Part shown: positions 22,718 through 34,043 of the stretch, in pieces
Layout: every line of letters begins with the position of its first letter
How positions within the stretch are numbered: position 1 is the first letter of the stretch
Source: Ascaphus truei
Taxonomy: Eukaryota; Chordata; Amphibia; Anura; Ascaphidae
Direction: 5' to 3'
Length of the DNA stretch: 64,000 bases
Assembly (NCBI GenBank): GCA_036426205.1
Contig: WSYH01002502.1
Span: 21,604 to 85,603, forward strand
The notes under the pieces: model-generated
What the model was told of the DNA's origin: nothing
Database searches by the model: none
The model's input: the letters and a program-made list of their open reading frames with translations, nothing else
Made by a program: the position numbers and the translations under genes

Positions 22718-24719
22718 TTGCACTGTACTGTAGTTCAAAATTTATAGAAAAATGTTTTTAATCTTAAAAAGAAACCTGTTGATTGTTTTACATTGTTTAA
22801 TTGGGTAATGCTTTTAATGCTTGGTATAATCATTTATTTCTATTTCTGTTTTGCATGTGCATGTCTTGAGCTGGGCGAAGATAAAGTGCAGAAAATCCCC
22901 CGCCCCCTTTTTACCACCAATACTGGCAGGTAAGACACAGTGCTCCAATCCATAATTTATTATAGTTATAGTTATACTGTATACAGTATAGAGTTACAGT
23001 ATACACTGTACAGTATACGGTATTTATACCGTTTTACTGTATATAGTTAGATAGTAGTTATAGTCCAATATTGTGAAATACTCACTGCTTTTAATGCACT
23101 AATCCTGGTGACGTTTCTTTTTCTTTTCAGAGCTGCAGAACTACAGGAAGGAGGGGGGGGGGGAATGTGCAAACGTATTGTACTGTGTGAAAACTGGAGT
23201 ACCAATCAGTAATTTGCCCAAATCTCCCCCCCTCTCTCAATGACAAAAGAACTACAGAATGTAATGCAGCCATTACGATGAAGATAAAGACAAGATTGTT
23301 CATTTTGAAGAAGAGACGACCTACTGTATTTTTGTATTATTCATTTTCCTTGATTATCCTGTACAAATAAAATTGTTACTTCTTTAAATTCATGAGAATT
23401 ATTTGAACACCCCCAAATAAAAATTACAGTATTCCACCCACCTCATAAAGTAAAGTATACTGTACATGACTGTAGAATTAAAAAGCTAGTGATTGTAAGA
23501 ATGGCAAAACTTGTTAAGCCCATGTCAAGAAAAAAAAGGGGTCTCTTTTTTTCTGACTTGGAATTCACATTGAATGCGGAGTCAGTCATTCTCGCCAAAT
23601 CCCCAAGAAGGATTTACAGTATCACACTCATCCGGGTGTGCAGGATTGTACCTGTACAGTAGTTCAAAGACATACACGCGTGCGCCTAAATGTGATGACA
23701 CGGTTCCAATGAGACATACACGCATGCACATAAAATAAAAACAGTATGAAAAGATGAGCAAGCCTTGCAAAAGTTGAAAGTATTGAATAATAAATAATAC
23801 ATATAGAATAAAAGATATATATTTTTATTTTATTCTTAGCAGACATATGCAAGTCTACTGTAATTATACTGCAAAATGCATACAAATGCAACGTCAATAA
23901 AAAAGTATTGAATATGAATCAATAAAAATTCACAATGCGCAAGCAACGTTTTAAAAAAACGATATTAGAGGTCCATCGAAATTCCTCCTTTTGCCTTTTG
24001 AATCTTGATGTCAAAGTTTCTTTTCTGGGAAAAAAAAAAGATTCTATGATTTCCGGTATTGCGCATGTGTCAAGTCGCGTCATTGGGAATTAAAGCAGCA
24101 GTTCAAGCAATATCCTACATGTGTGTCTGTTCGATGAGAACAAACTTCTGATAGGCTCTGGCTATTGAGCCGTGCCCTTTCCCTAGCTGTTCACCAATTG
24201 TACTGTATCTACTGTAGTAACTGCTCAGTCAATCATATTGCAGGACTACATTTTCAATAATTGTGCAAGAATTGAATTAAATTAAATAACCCTGAGCAAA
24301 GTGATTGATTACAGGAGAACGGACCGATCTGCAGATTACTGTAGCAAATCACTTGTCTGTGTGCATATTGTATTGATGCACATATTGTTTTTTAATACTT
24401 TTTTTAAACACGGCAGCTTGAACTGCAGCTTTAAACTTAATACTGTACTGTATAGTGTAATACAGGTAGTTACTATAGTAAATTACATTTACCTTCATTA
24501 TAAACTGTCACTCCCGTAGTCTGCATTATAGTTGACAGGTGACAGCTGGCCTGCTACTCCTGTACTTGACAGCTGATGAAGCTGGAAATCTTTTTGGTAT
24601 ACGCAAGCTTGCAGGTACCGGTATGTAAAATCGGGCTCAGGCTGGAAATTGTGCAGGTATTTCGGTGGGGACAGGAAGACGGATTGCCGTTCACCAAGTT
24701 TACACTGACGGTCGGACCG

Positions 24720-25277
24720 TTATTCTAAGCCGGTTCTGGTGCCGGTGCTGGCACTGTTGCTGGCATATTGCTGGATTAGGATTGTCAAATTGTATATATG
24801 GATTAAACCCGACTTTTTCCTTTTGCAGTTGCCATGAACAAACATACTGTAAAAATCTGGGAACACACACAAATACCCTCCTCTATCTCTGGGTGCAGGG
24901 TCGATGCGAAAAAAACACTGATCGTTACTTAAGGTTTGTCTTATCGAACGCTTCCACCCACGAACGTCAGGTGAAAAATTGTAAAAATTATAGTTCGAAA
25001 TGAAATATTCATATATTTCTGCTACCGTCGCCATGTTATCTGCTGCAACATTAATTGCAGAACATATTAAAAATGCATAACTACAGTCAGGTTTTTTATA
25101 CATGTACGGTGTACACATGGTGTCCAGTCCATTCCAGTCAGCAATTGTGCAAGGATACTGTAGGAACGGAGAAAAAAGTACAGAGCATTGAGTTTTATAC
25201 GTTTTTATTATGCAACGCCTAAATTTGATAACGTTTTCAGTGTCTTCAAGGACCAAGGTCGATTCACAATGGACCAC
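24720..25277 (-). CDS. Forkhead-domain protein encoded inside a DNA transposon
   Basis: An uninterrupted 185-residue frame. Residues 1-60 are lineage-specific and begin with a stretch (STLVLEDTENVIKF) also present at the matching place of the 1.4 kb relative at 12593-14005, which ties the start of the frame to the transposon. Residues 61-156 are a forkhead domain: KKPDCSYAFLI, SAINVAADNMATVAEIYEYF, GWKRSIRQTLSND, RDRGGYL, DFYSMF and HGNCKRKK. Compared with the usual helix 3 (W-NSIRHNLSLND), the Asn is Arg110, the His is Gln114, the next Asn is Thr115, and one Leu is missing, so classical FOX base contacts are probably lost. The tail (157-185) is short. It lies about 250 bp inside the right end of the element. 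Alternative view: a captured host FOX gene decaying by chance without a stop; the wear of the recognition helix allows this. Confidence 0.75.
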   Translation of the reverse strand: MVHCESTLVLEDTENVIKFRRCIIKTYKTQCSVLFSPFLQYPCTIADWNGLDTMCTPYMYKKPDCSYAFLICSAINVAADNMATVAEIYEYFISNYNFYNFSPDVRGWKRSIRQTLSNDQCFFRIDPAPRDRGGYLCVFPDFYSMFVHGNCKRKKSGLIHIYNLTILIQQYASNSASTGTRTGLE

Positions 25278-25530
25278 TGTGGAAGACTTTGTTTTTGTCT
25301 ATTTTTTAAACACCTACAAATTGACACATTAGCACAGTACTGTACACATTACAATTAATTAATTTCTGCCACCTGGTGGATACGCGAAGAATAGCACCCA
25401 AAGAAATCCGAAACCATTAAATTAAAACAGATCAATCGCGGTAAACACAGGGGTGTCTGGCTTGCCTGGCGGCATGAATGCAGTGTGAATACCGCGTGGA
25501 GTACAGAAGCGCACATGAAAATGGCTCCGA

Positions 25531-25786
25531 ATAGTACAGCACATACATGTTCACAGAGTTGAATTAAGATAGAGAAAGAAGGCAATGGGGGTAAAATACA
25601 GGGAAACCGAGAGCTCTTAATCATTTAGCCATAGCAAATTCAAGCACACATAAGAGGAGACGCTAAATTAATAGCGCTTTCTAAATAGAGCCTCAAAAAA
25701 CTGTTATCAGTGAAGTGTTACTTTTCATTTATCGAGTTTGATCGCAGCATATTGAGCCTCGATAAGGGAATAGGAGCTAAGACATA
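25531..25786. other. Transition sequence
   Basis: Short unassigned stretch between the transposon end and the Harbinger-like remnant. Confidence 0.4.
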
Positions 25787-26786
25787 GGAGCCTATTCTAT
25801 AAGTTTCGATGACCAACTTATCGAGGCTTTTGAGCCATTCTCGCAACATAGCTATTCAGAAAGTCTCGATAAATTGGTTAAATTGTGCGGCAAAAGCATT
25901 TTATCTTGATTTCTGGCTAATGGCCAAACATGCCGTGCAGTAGCTGACGAGAAGGCCTAAAACGCAATTTTTATCAAACTGTGCAATTCTGTAGTCTTGA
26001 TTATCTTATTGGGGCTCTGGAATTGCGATTTTATGCTACAGTACATTTTTCTCGCCAACTTTGAGAAGGTTTGCGAGAGAGGTACATAGAAAAAAAAATG
26101 TTTTTCCTGCAATGGATTTATGCCAGGGGTCTCCGGAGCTGATACACATCCATACCACATACACACACACATACCAGAGGCATAAATCCAACGCAGGAAA
26201 TATGCATTTATAGGCAGCTTCATTACCATAGTGGCTAACCGTTAAGGCAATGAAGGGGTTAACTACCAGTGCCCAGGGTAGCAGGGGTGGGTGAAAGTGG
26301 TATTTGGTCCATGGTGGGTGTATAAGTCTTGCATGGGGGTTGTGGGAGGAGTTAACCCTTTCCTTGCCTTAGCGGTTAATGCAGCTAAGGTAATGAAGGG
26401 GTTAACCCTCCCTCTACCCACCATACTCACAAATACCACCTTCAACCATCCCTGCTACCCACAATAAACATAAAAACACAACACAAACACAATACTAAAC
26501 AATACACCCTTCCATTGCCAGTGTGGTTACCTATGCCCTCAATGGGAGCAAAGATAGCCCCCAATGGCAAGGAATGGCCACCCCCTTTTCCTCAAACAAC
26601 GAATACATTAGAGTACATTAATGTTCAAAATTACTATTATCCAGAACTGGATAATAGTGCATATGTCCATTCAAAATAAAACAATATACATTCAATATAT
26701 CCAACAATAATGGCCCCAGGGTGGGTGGTTAGGCCTCCCGGGTAGGTAGCGGAAAGGAGGGTGTACCACTTAATTAATATAGCAGT
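25787..26786. mobile_element. Harbinger-like palindromic remnant, left part
   Basis: Contains TTATCGAGGC-type modules, a pair GGGGTCTCCGGAGCTGATA / CAGAGGCATAAATCC around 26125-26200, and CATAGTGGCTAACCGTTAAGG and CCTTAGCGGTTAATGCAGCTAAGG pairs near 26225 and 26360. The solo-LTR-like unit at 26787-34038 is inserted here, because GCAGT is duplicated on both sides and similar modules resume at 34044. Confidence 0.6.
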
Positions 26787-29700
26787 TGTCACGGAAGACC
26801 AGGCCACTTACACCTTTTTACCAGGATCATGCATTGAGCAAAATGAGTTAAGGAAATAAATGATAAATTTATTCACAGGAAAAGGCAAACACACAATTTT
26901 ACACAAACTACAGCAAAAGAAACATTTACTTGGAAATTTAGGTTGAAAAACTATACTTTCCTATGTGTAAGGGCTTATCAATCTAAAGCTTACCCTAAAA
27001 AGTCTCGGAACTGAAATCAACCTGCAGTTCCAAACGCCACAGCTACCTTCTCTCTCCATAGGGCTGGAATTTACTTGGTGCTTAGATTCTTGGAAAATTT
27101 TGAGAGACCTTGGAGAACAATGGAAAAAAACCTCTATCAAATGGACGCAATAGGTTATAATACCTCTGACTTTCATTCAAAATTACTATAGCCCAATCCA
27201 AAGCGTGAAAAATGTATCTGCCTCCAATCAGAGACAAGCTGGTAGACACAGCAGGGTTACCTGGAAATCTGAATTAACCAATGGGCATGGGCAATTTGGC
27301 ACCTCTGGCCTGTTTCCCTCAATGCCCCCCGCAGTGACAGGCTCCTGCCAGTCTGGTGGGATCAATGGAAATGCAAAGGGTGTCCATTGATCTCAGGACG
27401 TGGATACTTGTCTTTCCCTTCTGTCCAAATGGTCTTGACACCTCAGACACATCCTCTGTGGCATTCATCTCCACCATATGAGTAGACACAGTAGCACCCA
27501 AGTTCGTAGCCCACTGGCTCACTCAGGACACTGGCACTGAACGTCCCAGCTCATCACTGTGCACAAAATTTTAAAAATACACTTTAAAACACACTGTTCC
27601 ATAAAATATACACTTTAAAAGTATCCTAAGTCAATTGGTTATGGGAAATAGAATAAGAAGCTGCACATTATTTCTTACTAGCCATATTCCCCACAAACTA
27701 TACAATAAACTTAGGACTGGACTTTTAAAAGTCCCCTCACAACCTTGTAAATTGGAGTAACCCTCTATACCGGTTCTGGGTGACCTGGGCATTAACTGCG
27801 TATCCCCATTAACCTAGGGACCCCTTGACGGTTTCAGGGATACCTTACATCCCTATGCCCCATTTACCTTTCTGGGCTGTTCTGAAGCAGGGACCACTAG
27901 TGGTGAGTCGCACAAGCATTTTCAAAGAGAGATATTACCAAGACAATGGGCCTCATTCAGAAAGCATTCATAAGCCACTTATCAAGCACTTATCACCCAA
28001 AATGCCTACTGCTATTCAGTAAGCAGTGATAAGTGGGTGATAAAAGACAGAGGGCCTTATTCAGAAAGCCTCGATAAGGCCCTTATCAAGCACTTATCGA
28101 CCAAAATGGCTACTGGTATTCAGATAGCCTCGATAAGTGCTCGATAACGGCCTGTATCGACGCAAAATTTTATCTCCGTCCGAAATTCGCTGACTGAGCA
28201 GCGATCAGGCCCTTATCGACCATTTTCGGAGGGTTGATAAACTCCCGCTATTCAGAGACCCGCGAGTCGGGTGTCGCGGCCCATCGCAGGCCTAAAAAAC
28301 GATTTTCTCCCCAAATCCAATTCCCCACAAAATTGTTGGACAATTGGTGGGGAGATGGCCTCGATGAGCTGCGATGGGTCGGGACTTAGAAAAAATCAGG
28401 CCCCTTTCCTGCCTCGGATTGATGCCGGGGGTCTCCGGAGCTGATATCCATTAATAGCAGCTCCGGACCCCCCCGGCATGCATCCGAGGCAGGAAACATG
28501 CATGTACAGCAACTTCATTACCTTAGCGGCTAACCGCTAAGGCAATGAAGGGGTTAAACACCCGTGCCAGGCTTACTGTAATAAACATACAGTACAATAA
28601 AATACAGTGGCTAGCAGGGGTGAGTGAAGGGGGAATTTGGCCCTTAGTGGCTGTTTAGGCATTGCGGGTTGGTTGCGGGGGGAGTTAACCCCTTCATTAC
28701 CTTAGCGGTTAATACCGCTAAGGTAATAAAGGGGTTAACCCAACCGCTACCCCCCAGCAAGGTCTAAACACCCATCCTTAGGGCTAATACCCCCTTCACT
28801 CACCCGGGAGGCCTAAGCACCCACCCCAGAATGACTATACCCACCCTATACCCATTGAGTAGTATAGTGGTACATCATACCCATATAATAATAATATGGG
28901 CATGATAAGCCTCTATAGCACTCAATGGGCACCCTAATAAAAATACAGTAATACACAAGACACACAGTAATAAAACCTAACTATACTCCCAAAAAACAAA
29001 CTTCACTAAATAAAATCAGTAGCCAGCTCATCCAATCAATAGAATCAATTACTATATCAACAATGAATTAATTAAACCATTACCCAATCAAACCAATTAA
29101 TCCCTAAAGCAACTCAAAATGAATAGTAACACTAACCAATGTAAACAATGAATTAATCCTACATTAATTAATGTAACCATTAAAAGACAAATAAATACAT
29201 TAAAACAATCTCTGAAGTATCCATAAAACACATTAGCTTACATAATATAACTTTAAGTACAAGCGAACACCAATCGCAAACCTTTTCTTACATTAACCAT
29301 AAACAAACAATCACATCCAAATCAATAACTGCAATAACAAGCGAGAAATGCCCCCCAAATATTGGCATAATAATGTATTAATATGTACACTAAAGAGGTA
29401 CCGATTAATATATTATCAGTCAATGTGGCTCCCCCAAAAAATAAAAATACACATCCAAAGAATAAACCTGTAAAAAGAGACATTTACAAACATTGAATAT
29501 CTTACTTACCATTAGAAGCGGTGGCCCTCCGACTCCCAGGGTAACAGGAAGCTCACGTACCTTGAAGGCCTCCAACAGCATCCGATGCCATCCGCCATCA
29601 GGATCCGGCTCAGGAACCCCAATCTTCTTTTTTCTTTCTTTACTCACCGTCTTCTATCTTCATCTGTAACCATTTCTTGTTGTTCTTTATCTTCTTTCTT

Positions 29701-30826
29701 CATCTGTCAATCCATAAAACCCCATGTTAAATCCCAGCCGATGCTGTCTCGTCGGCTTCTTGGGCTCAAATGAGGCGTCACGGCCTTAAATATGGCTTGT
29801 GTTGTCACATTTAGCCTCACAATGGTTAACAGCCACCTGATTGGCTGTTAAAACCATGTGCAGACTTAAATATTTTTTTTTTTGTCGTGACGTCACTTAA
29901 AGGGAATGATGCCAGCCAATCAGAATGGCTGTGCTTCATTTACCTTTAACATGACGTCGGTAAATCCAATAGGAAAAAACCTGGCGCTTACCTTAAGCTT
30001 AATATATGAGGTGTGCTTACAATGTGGCAGTAAGTTAGACCACGGCTCTATGACAGATGCTTTGAGCCAGCATGGAGTTCCCCTCTGCTGCAACCCCAGG
30101 GAAGGGTTAATCCGGAACCCTTTTAAAGATATAGAGACATACAAGCAATGGGGGAGCGTGGGATTAGAAAAACATTTGACAATAAAAAACAATAAAATAC
30201 AATAAAATTAATGTGGTTACAACAATATTGCTGGGGGTTGGTGAAAATATTAAATACACTTACACGGCCATGTGCAAGCGGACACGGTAATGTGGTTTCT
30301 TTAAGCAATTCCAGTCACTCCCAACAACAGGTAATGGTGGTTTAGAGGGTTTTGAAATAAATATATAAATATATCTGTACTCACACGGCCATGTGTGAGT
30401 CCTTGCAGGAAATTGGTAACTTTGGGGTTAAATTAACCCATCTGCATCTCCCCCCAGTGTAGACTCTTCTTTGTTTGCAACCAACGTGGGATTCTAACTC
30501 CAGTCTTGGGCATCAGATGGGGACTCTCCCCAGTGGTGGTAGTAGGGGGGGGAGTAGGTAGAGAAAGTGAGGCACGTTGTCAGTGGGGTTTAAAACACAT
30601 TTATTAGTTTTAAAAGCAATTGGTACAACAAGACTCACATACATACATAGTGGTTGGACCCCTGGCCTCCTCGTGCAGTCCAGGATACAGTTTAAGCAGC
30701 CGTTATTGCCAATCACGCGTCCGTGATGCAGGAGGAAAAAAAACAAAACTTTTTCTCCTTATCTGCAATGGCTGCCTGGTTGATCCGGCTACGGGAGCCA
30801 CGTTGGGCCAAATTCAGCAGGAACTT

Positions 30827-30868
30827 TAGAGCTACGCGTTTCGTCGAATCATCGACTTCCTCAGGCTG
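30827..30868 (-). ncRNA. Hammerhead-like ribozyme motif, left arm of the palindrome
   Basis: Mirror image of the plus-strand motif at 30873-30914. On the minus strand: CTGAGGA, stem II GTCGA/TCGAC with loop TGAT, GAAA, then CGCGTA. Stem I here is only AGC/GCT because the arms differ at the very centre. Confidence 0.6.
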
Positions 30869-30872
30869 CATT

Positions 30873-30914
30873 GAGCCTGAGGAAGTCGATGATTCGACGA
30901 AACGCGTAGCTCTA
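30873..30914 (+). ncRNA. Hammerhead-like ribozyme motif, right arm of the palindrome
   Basis: CTGAGGA (30877-30883), stem II GTCGA/TCGAC (30885-30889 / 30894-30898), GAAA (30899-30902), a very short self-complementary stem III ACGCGT, and the cleavage triplet GTA ending at 30908. Stem I is GAGC/GCTC (30873-30876 / 30909-30912). The minimal stem III is typical of PLE-type hammerheads, which act as dimers. One unpaired A (30884) between CTGANGA and stem II departs from the standard core, so self-cleavage is possible but unproven. Confidence 0.65.
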
Positions 30915-31602
30915 AAGTTCCTGCTGAATTTGGCCCAACGTGGCTCCCGTAGCCGGATCAACCAGGCAGCCATTGCAGATAAGGAGAAAAAGTTTTGTTT
31001 TTTTTCCTCCTGCATCACGGACGCGTGATTGGCAATAACGGCTGCTTAAACTGTATCCTGGACTGCACGAGGAGGCCAGGGGTCCAACCACTATGTATGT
31101 ATGTGAGTCTTGTTGTACCAATTGCTTTTAAAACTAATAAATGTGTTTTAAACCCCACTGACAACGTGCCTCACTTTCTCTACCTACTCCCCCCCCTACT
31201 ACCACCACTGGGGAGAGTCCCCATCTGATGCCCAAGACTGGAGTTAGAATCCCACGTTGGTTGCAAACAAAGAAGAGTCTACACTGGGGGGAGATGCAGA
31301 TGGGTTAATTTAACCCCAAAGTTACCAATTTCCTGCAAGGACTCACACATGGCCGTGTGAGTACAGATATATTTATATATTTATTTCAAAACCCTCTAAA
31401 CCACCATTACCTGTTGTTGGGAGTGACTGGAATTGCTTAAAGAAACCACATTACCGTGTCCGCTTGCACATGGCCGTGTAAGTGTATTTAATATTTTCAC
31501 CAACCCCCAGCAATATTGTTGTAACCACATTAATTTTATTGTATTTTATTGTTTTTTATTGTCAAATGTTTTTCTAATCCCACGCTCCCCCATTGCTTGT
31601 AT

Positions 31603-31719
31603 GTCGGTAAATCCAAGATGGCCGCTGTGTCACAAGGTATTTCAGCCAATCAGATCGTGGGAACCAATTCCACAGGCTGAAATACCTTGTGACACAGCGG
31701 CCATCTTGGATTTACCGAC
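31603..31719. repeat. Perfect 45 bp hairpin inside one palindrome arm
   Basis: 31603-31647 and 31675-31719 are exact inverted copies (GTCGGTAAATCCAAGATGGC ... and its complement) around a 27-base loop. The opposite arm has an unrelated about 190 bp block at the matching place. Confidence 0.93.
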
Positions 31720-34043
31720 GTCATGTTAAAGGTAAATGAAGCACAGCCAGGCAAAAAAAAAAAATTAAGTCTGCACCTGGTTTTAACAGCCAATCAGGTA
31801 GATGTTAACCATTGTGAGGCTAAATGTGACGTCACAAGCCATATTTAAGGCCGCGACGCCTCATTTGAGCCCAAGAAGCCGACGAGACAGCATCGGCTGG
31901 GATTTAACATGGGGTTTTATGGATTGACAGATGAAGAAAGAAGATAAAGAACAACAAGAAATGGTTACAGATGAAGATAGAAGACGGTGAGTAAAGAAAG
32001 AAAAAAGAAGATTGGGGTTCCTGAGCCGGATCCTGATGGCGGATGGCATCGGATGCTGTTGGAGGCCTTCAAGGTACGTGAGCTTCCTGTTACCCCGGGA
32101 GTCGGAGGGCCACCGCTTCTAATGGGAAGTAAGATATTCAATGTTTGTAAATGTCTCTTTTTAAAGGTGTATTCTTTGGATGTGTTTTTTTATTTTTTGG
32201 GGGAGCCACATTGACTGATAATATATTAATCGGTACCTCTTTAGGGTACAGATTAATACATTATTATGCCAATATTTGGGGGGCATTTCTCGCTTGTTAT
32301 TGCAGCTATTGATTTGGATGTGATTGTTTGTTTATGGTTAATGTAAGAAAAGGTTTGCGATTGGTGTTCGCTTGTACTTAATGTTATATTATGTTAGCTA
32401 ATGTGTTTTGTGGATACTTCAGAGATAGTTTTAATGTATTTATTTGTCTTTTAATGGTTACATTAATTAATGTAGGATTAATTCATTGTTTACATTGGTT
32501 AGTGTTACTATTCATTCTGAGTTGCTTTATGGATTAATTGGTTTGATTGGGTAATGGTTTAATTAATTCATTGTTGATGTTGTAATTGCTTCTATTGATT
32601 GGATTAGCTGGCTACTGATTTTATTTAGTGAAGTGTGCTTATTGGGAGTATAGTTAGGTTTTATTACTGTGTGTCTTGTGTATTACTGTATTTTTTATTA
32701 GGGTGCCCATTGAGTGCTATAGAGGCTTATCATGCCCATATTATTATTATTATATGGGTATGATGTACCACTATACTACTCAATGGGTACAGGGTGGGTA
32801 TAGTCATTCTGGGGTGGGTGCTTAGGCCTCCCGGGTCAGGGTGGGTTAACACCTTAATAACTATAGCGGTTAGGAACCGCTAAGGTGATTAAGGGGTTAG
32901 GGACCATTAGAATGTATTTATTTTCTATATATGCTTTCTGGCAACGGAGGACAGAGGGACGTGCTGTTGTGGTAAGTATAACTGTATTTATTTATTTTAT
33001 TTATGTATGCTAATGCAGTGTTTAATAATGGGCAAATAATCTATTATCCATATCTGGATAATAGTTATTTTGCCCATTACTGTACTGTATGGATTTGGGC
33101 GGAGGTGGGGGGCGTGTATTGATCTGTTTTAAATTATTTATTTAAATGTCCATTCCTTTAATAGTGTAGAGGTGCAGGGGGTCTCCGGAGCTGACCACGT
33201 TGTTTTTTTATGTCCGGGGACCCCGCGTTCCCGAGATACAGGCCCCATTATGGGGTGCCGGATCCCTCTGCATTGAAATGTCCCGCGTCACGTGACCGGG
33301 ACATTTCCTTGCATAGGAGATACCGGCACCCCATAAAGAGGCCTGTATCTCGGGAAGCAGGGCGTCCCCAGACATAAAACCATTCAGCTCCGGAGACCCC
33401 CTGCACCTCTACACTATTAAAGGAATGGATATTTAAATAAATAAATTTCGGGTGACATTTCAGCTGGGAGAGGTGGCTCTCTCAGAGCCGCTCTCTCTGC
33501 AGCAGAAATGAATCGCTGTTTTTTGCATTTTCAGAGGCTTGAGGCTCTCGCTGGCAACAACTCGCCAGTTGTGGGCATTTTGCTATCACTGGTATTCGAG
33601 CCTTTCTGAATACCGTGATAGCAACGCCCAAAAAAAACCCATTTTACATTCCTTGGCGATTTTTTTTATGAACCTTCTCTGAATGAGGCCCAATGTGTCT
33701 ACATGCAGCCACCATCCGACCTGATTCTGGGTACATTATTAGGGGAACCAGCAACTCTGGGCCCTGAGTAGATAGACACAATCTGACAACACTTTCTCCG
33801 CAACCACCTCCCCCCCCCTTCCCCCCCCCCCCCAAACTCATACCACAGCAATCCCTGCTTGCTGGCATCCCATGAAAGGTAAAAGCACAAAAATGCTTTA
33901 TTGTCACATAATTACAAGTAATGCTTTTTCAACAGTTGTGTCCAAGAGCTGACTCTCCTGAACCCCAAAACATGGATCAGAGGTAACCAAACAGGCTTAA
34001 CCTTTATTAGTGAGCCTGGCTACCTCTTCACCATCACAGCAGT

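Larger units (their letters stand above)
21046..25530. mobile_element. FOX-associated DNA transposon, 4.5 kb copy
   Basis: The left end (21046-21320: CAGCAGCCGCTATTCGAACA, then TATACCTCGGAATACCCATG) matches the ends of the 370 bp relatives at 38353-38718 and 44478-44847. The right part (25215-25530) matches the left 340 bases of 12593-14005 in reverse; its last terminal bases are eroded. An LTR is inserted at about 21318-22041. Inside are a 110-residue plus-strand frame (22385-22717) and a 185-residue minus-strand frame with a FOX domain (24720-25277), which starts about 250 bp inside the right end. The A/T-rich centre has CTGTATACAGTAT-type runs and G9-10 near 23150. I could not find a DDE transposase, so the element is either non-autonomous or uses an enzyme I do not recognise. 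Confidence 0.7.
28804..32842. repeat. Giant inverted repeat, arms about 2 kb
   Basis: The arms run from CACCCGGGAGGCCTAAG at 28804 to the centre at 30870/30871 and back to CTTAGGCCTCCCGGGT near 32842. The central 60 bases are a perfect palindrome except for a 6-base core. The same 101-residue frame is open on both strands across the centre (30713-31018 minus, 30723-31028 plus), which is a by-product of symmetry. The arms differ by scattered substitutions and by one replaced block (29950-30150 against 31603-31719), so this is not a trivial mirror image. The inner parts of the arms resemble PLE terminal sequence (GGCCGTGTGAGTAC, also near 53578), the outer parts Harbinger-like modules. Confidence 0.93.
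27958..33691. mobile_element. Harbinger-like palindromic element, 5.7 kb
   Basis: Inverted ends GGGCCTCATTCAGAAAG and (reversed) GGGCCTCATTCAGAGAAG, with AAT on both sides. AAT is not the usual TTA/TAA of Harbinger, so the class is inferred from the ends shared with 14911-17197. A second end-like sequence, GGGCCTTATTCAGAAAGCC, starts at 28052, suggesting nesting of related elements. The centre is the giant palindrome 28804-32842. Modules CCTTAGCGGCTAACCGCTAAGG (28523) and CCTTAGCGGTTAATACCGCTAAGG (28700) and a long pair centred on GTCACGTGAC (33190-33415) lie outside it. No transposase. Confidence 0.7.
26787..34038 (-). mobile_element. Long TG...CA LTR-like unit, copy 3, with a nested 5.7 kb element
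   Basis: Flanked by a 5 bp target duplication GCAGT (26782-26786 and 34039-34043). Left edge TGTCACGGAAGACCAGG, right edge ...CCTGGCTACC...CATCACA. Outside the nested element (27958-33691) about 1.5 kb remains and matches copies 1 and 2. The 5 bp duplication and TG...CA edges support a solo LTR. No coding sequence. Confidence 0.7.

Noticed and set aside
24577..24596. CTGATGAAGCTGGAAA, hammerhead-like core
   Set aside because: No stem II can form between CTGATGA and GAAA and there is no stem I pairing.
30713..31028. Near-identical 101-residue frames on both strands
   Set aside because: They are mirror images produced by the palindrome centre; no protein motif, and the frame includes the ribozyme-like sequence.
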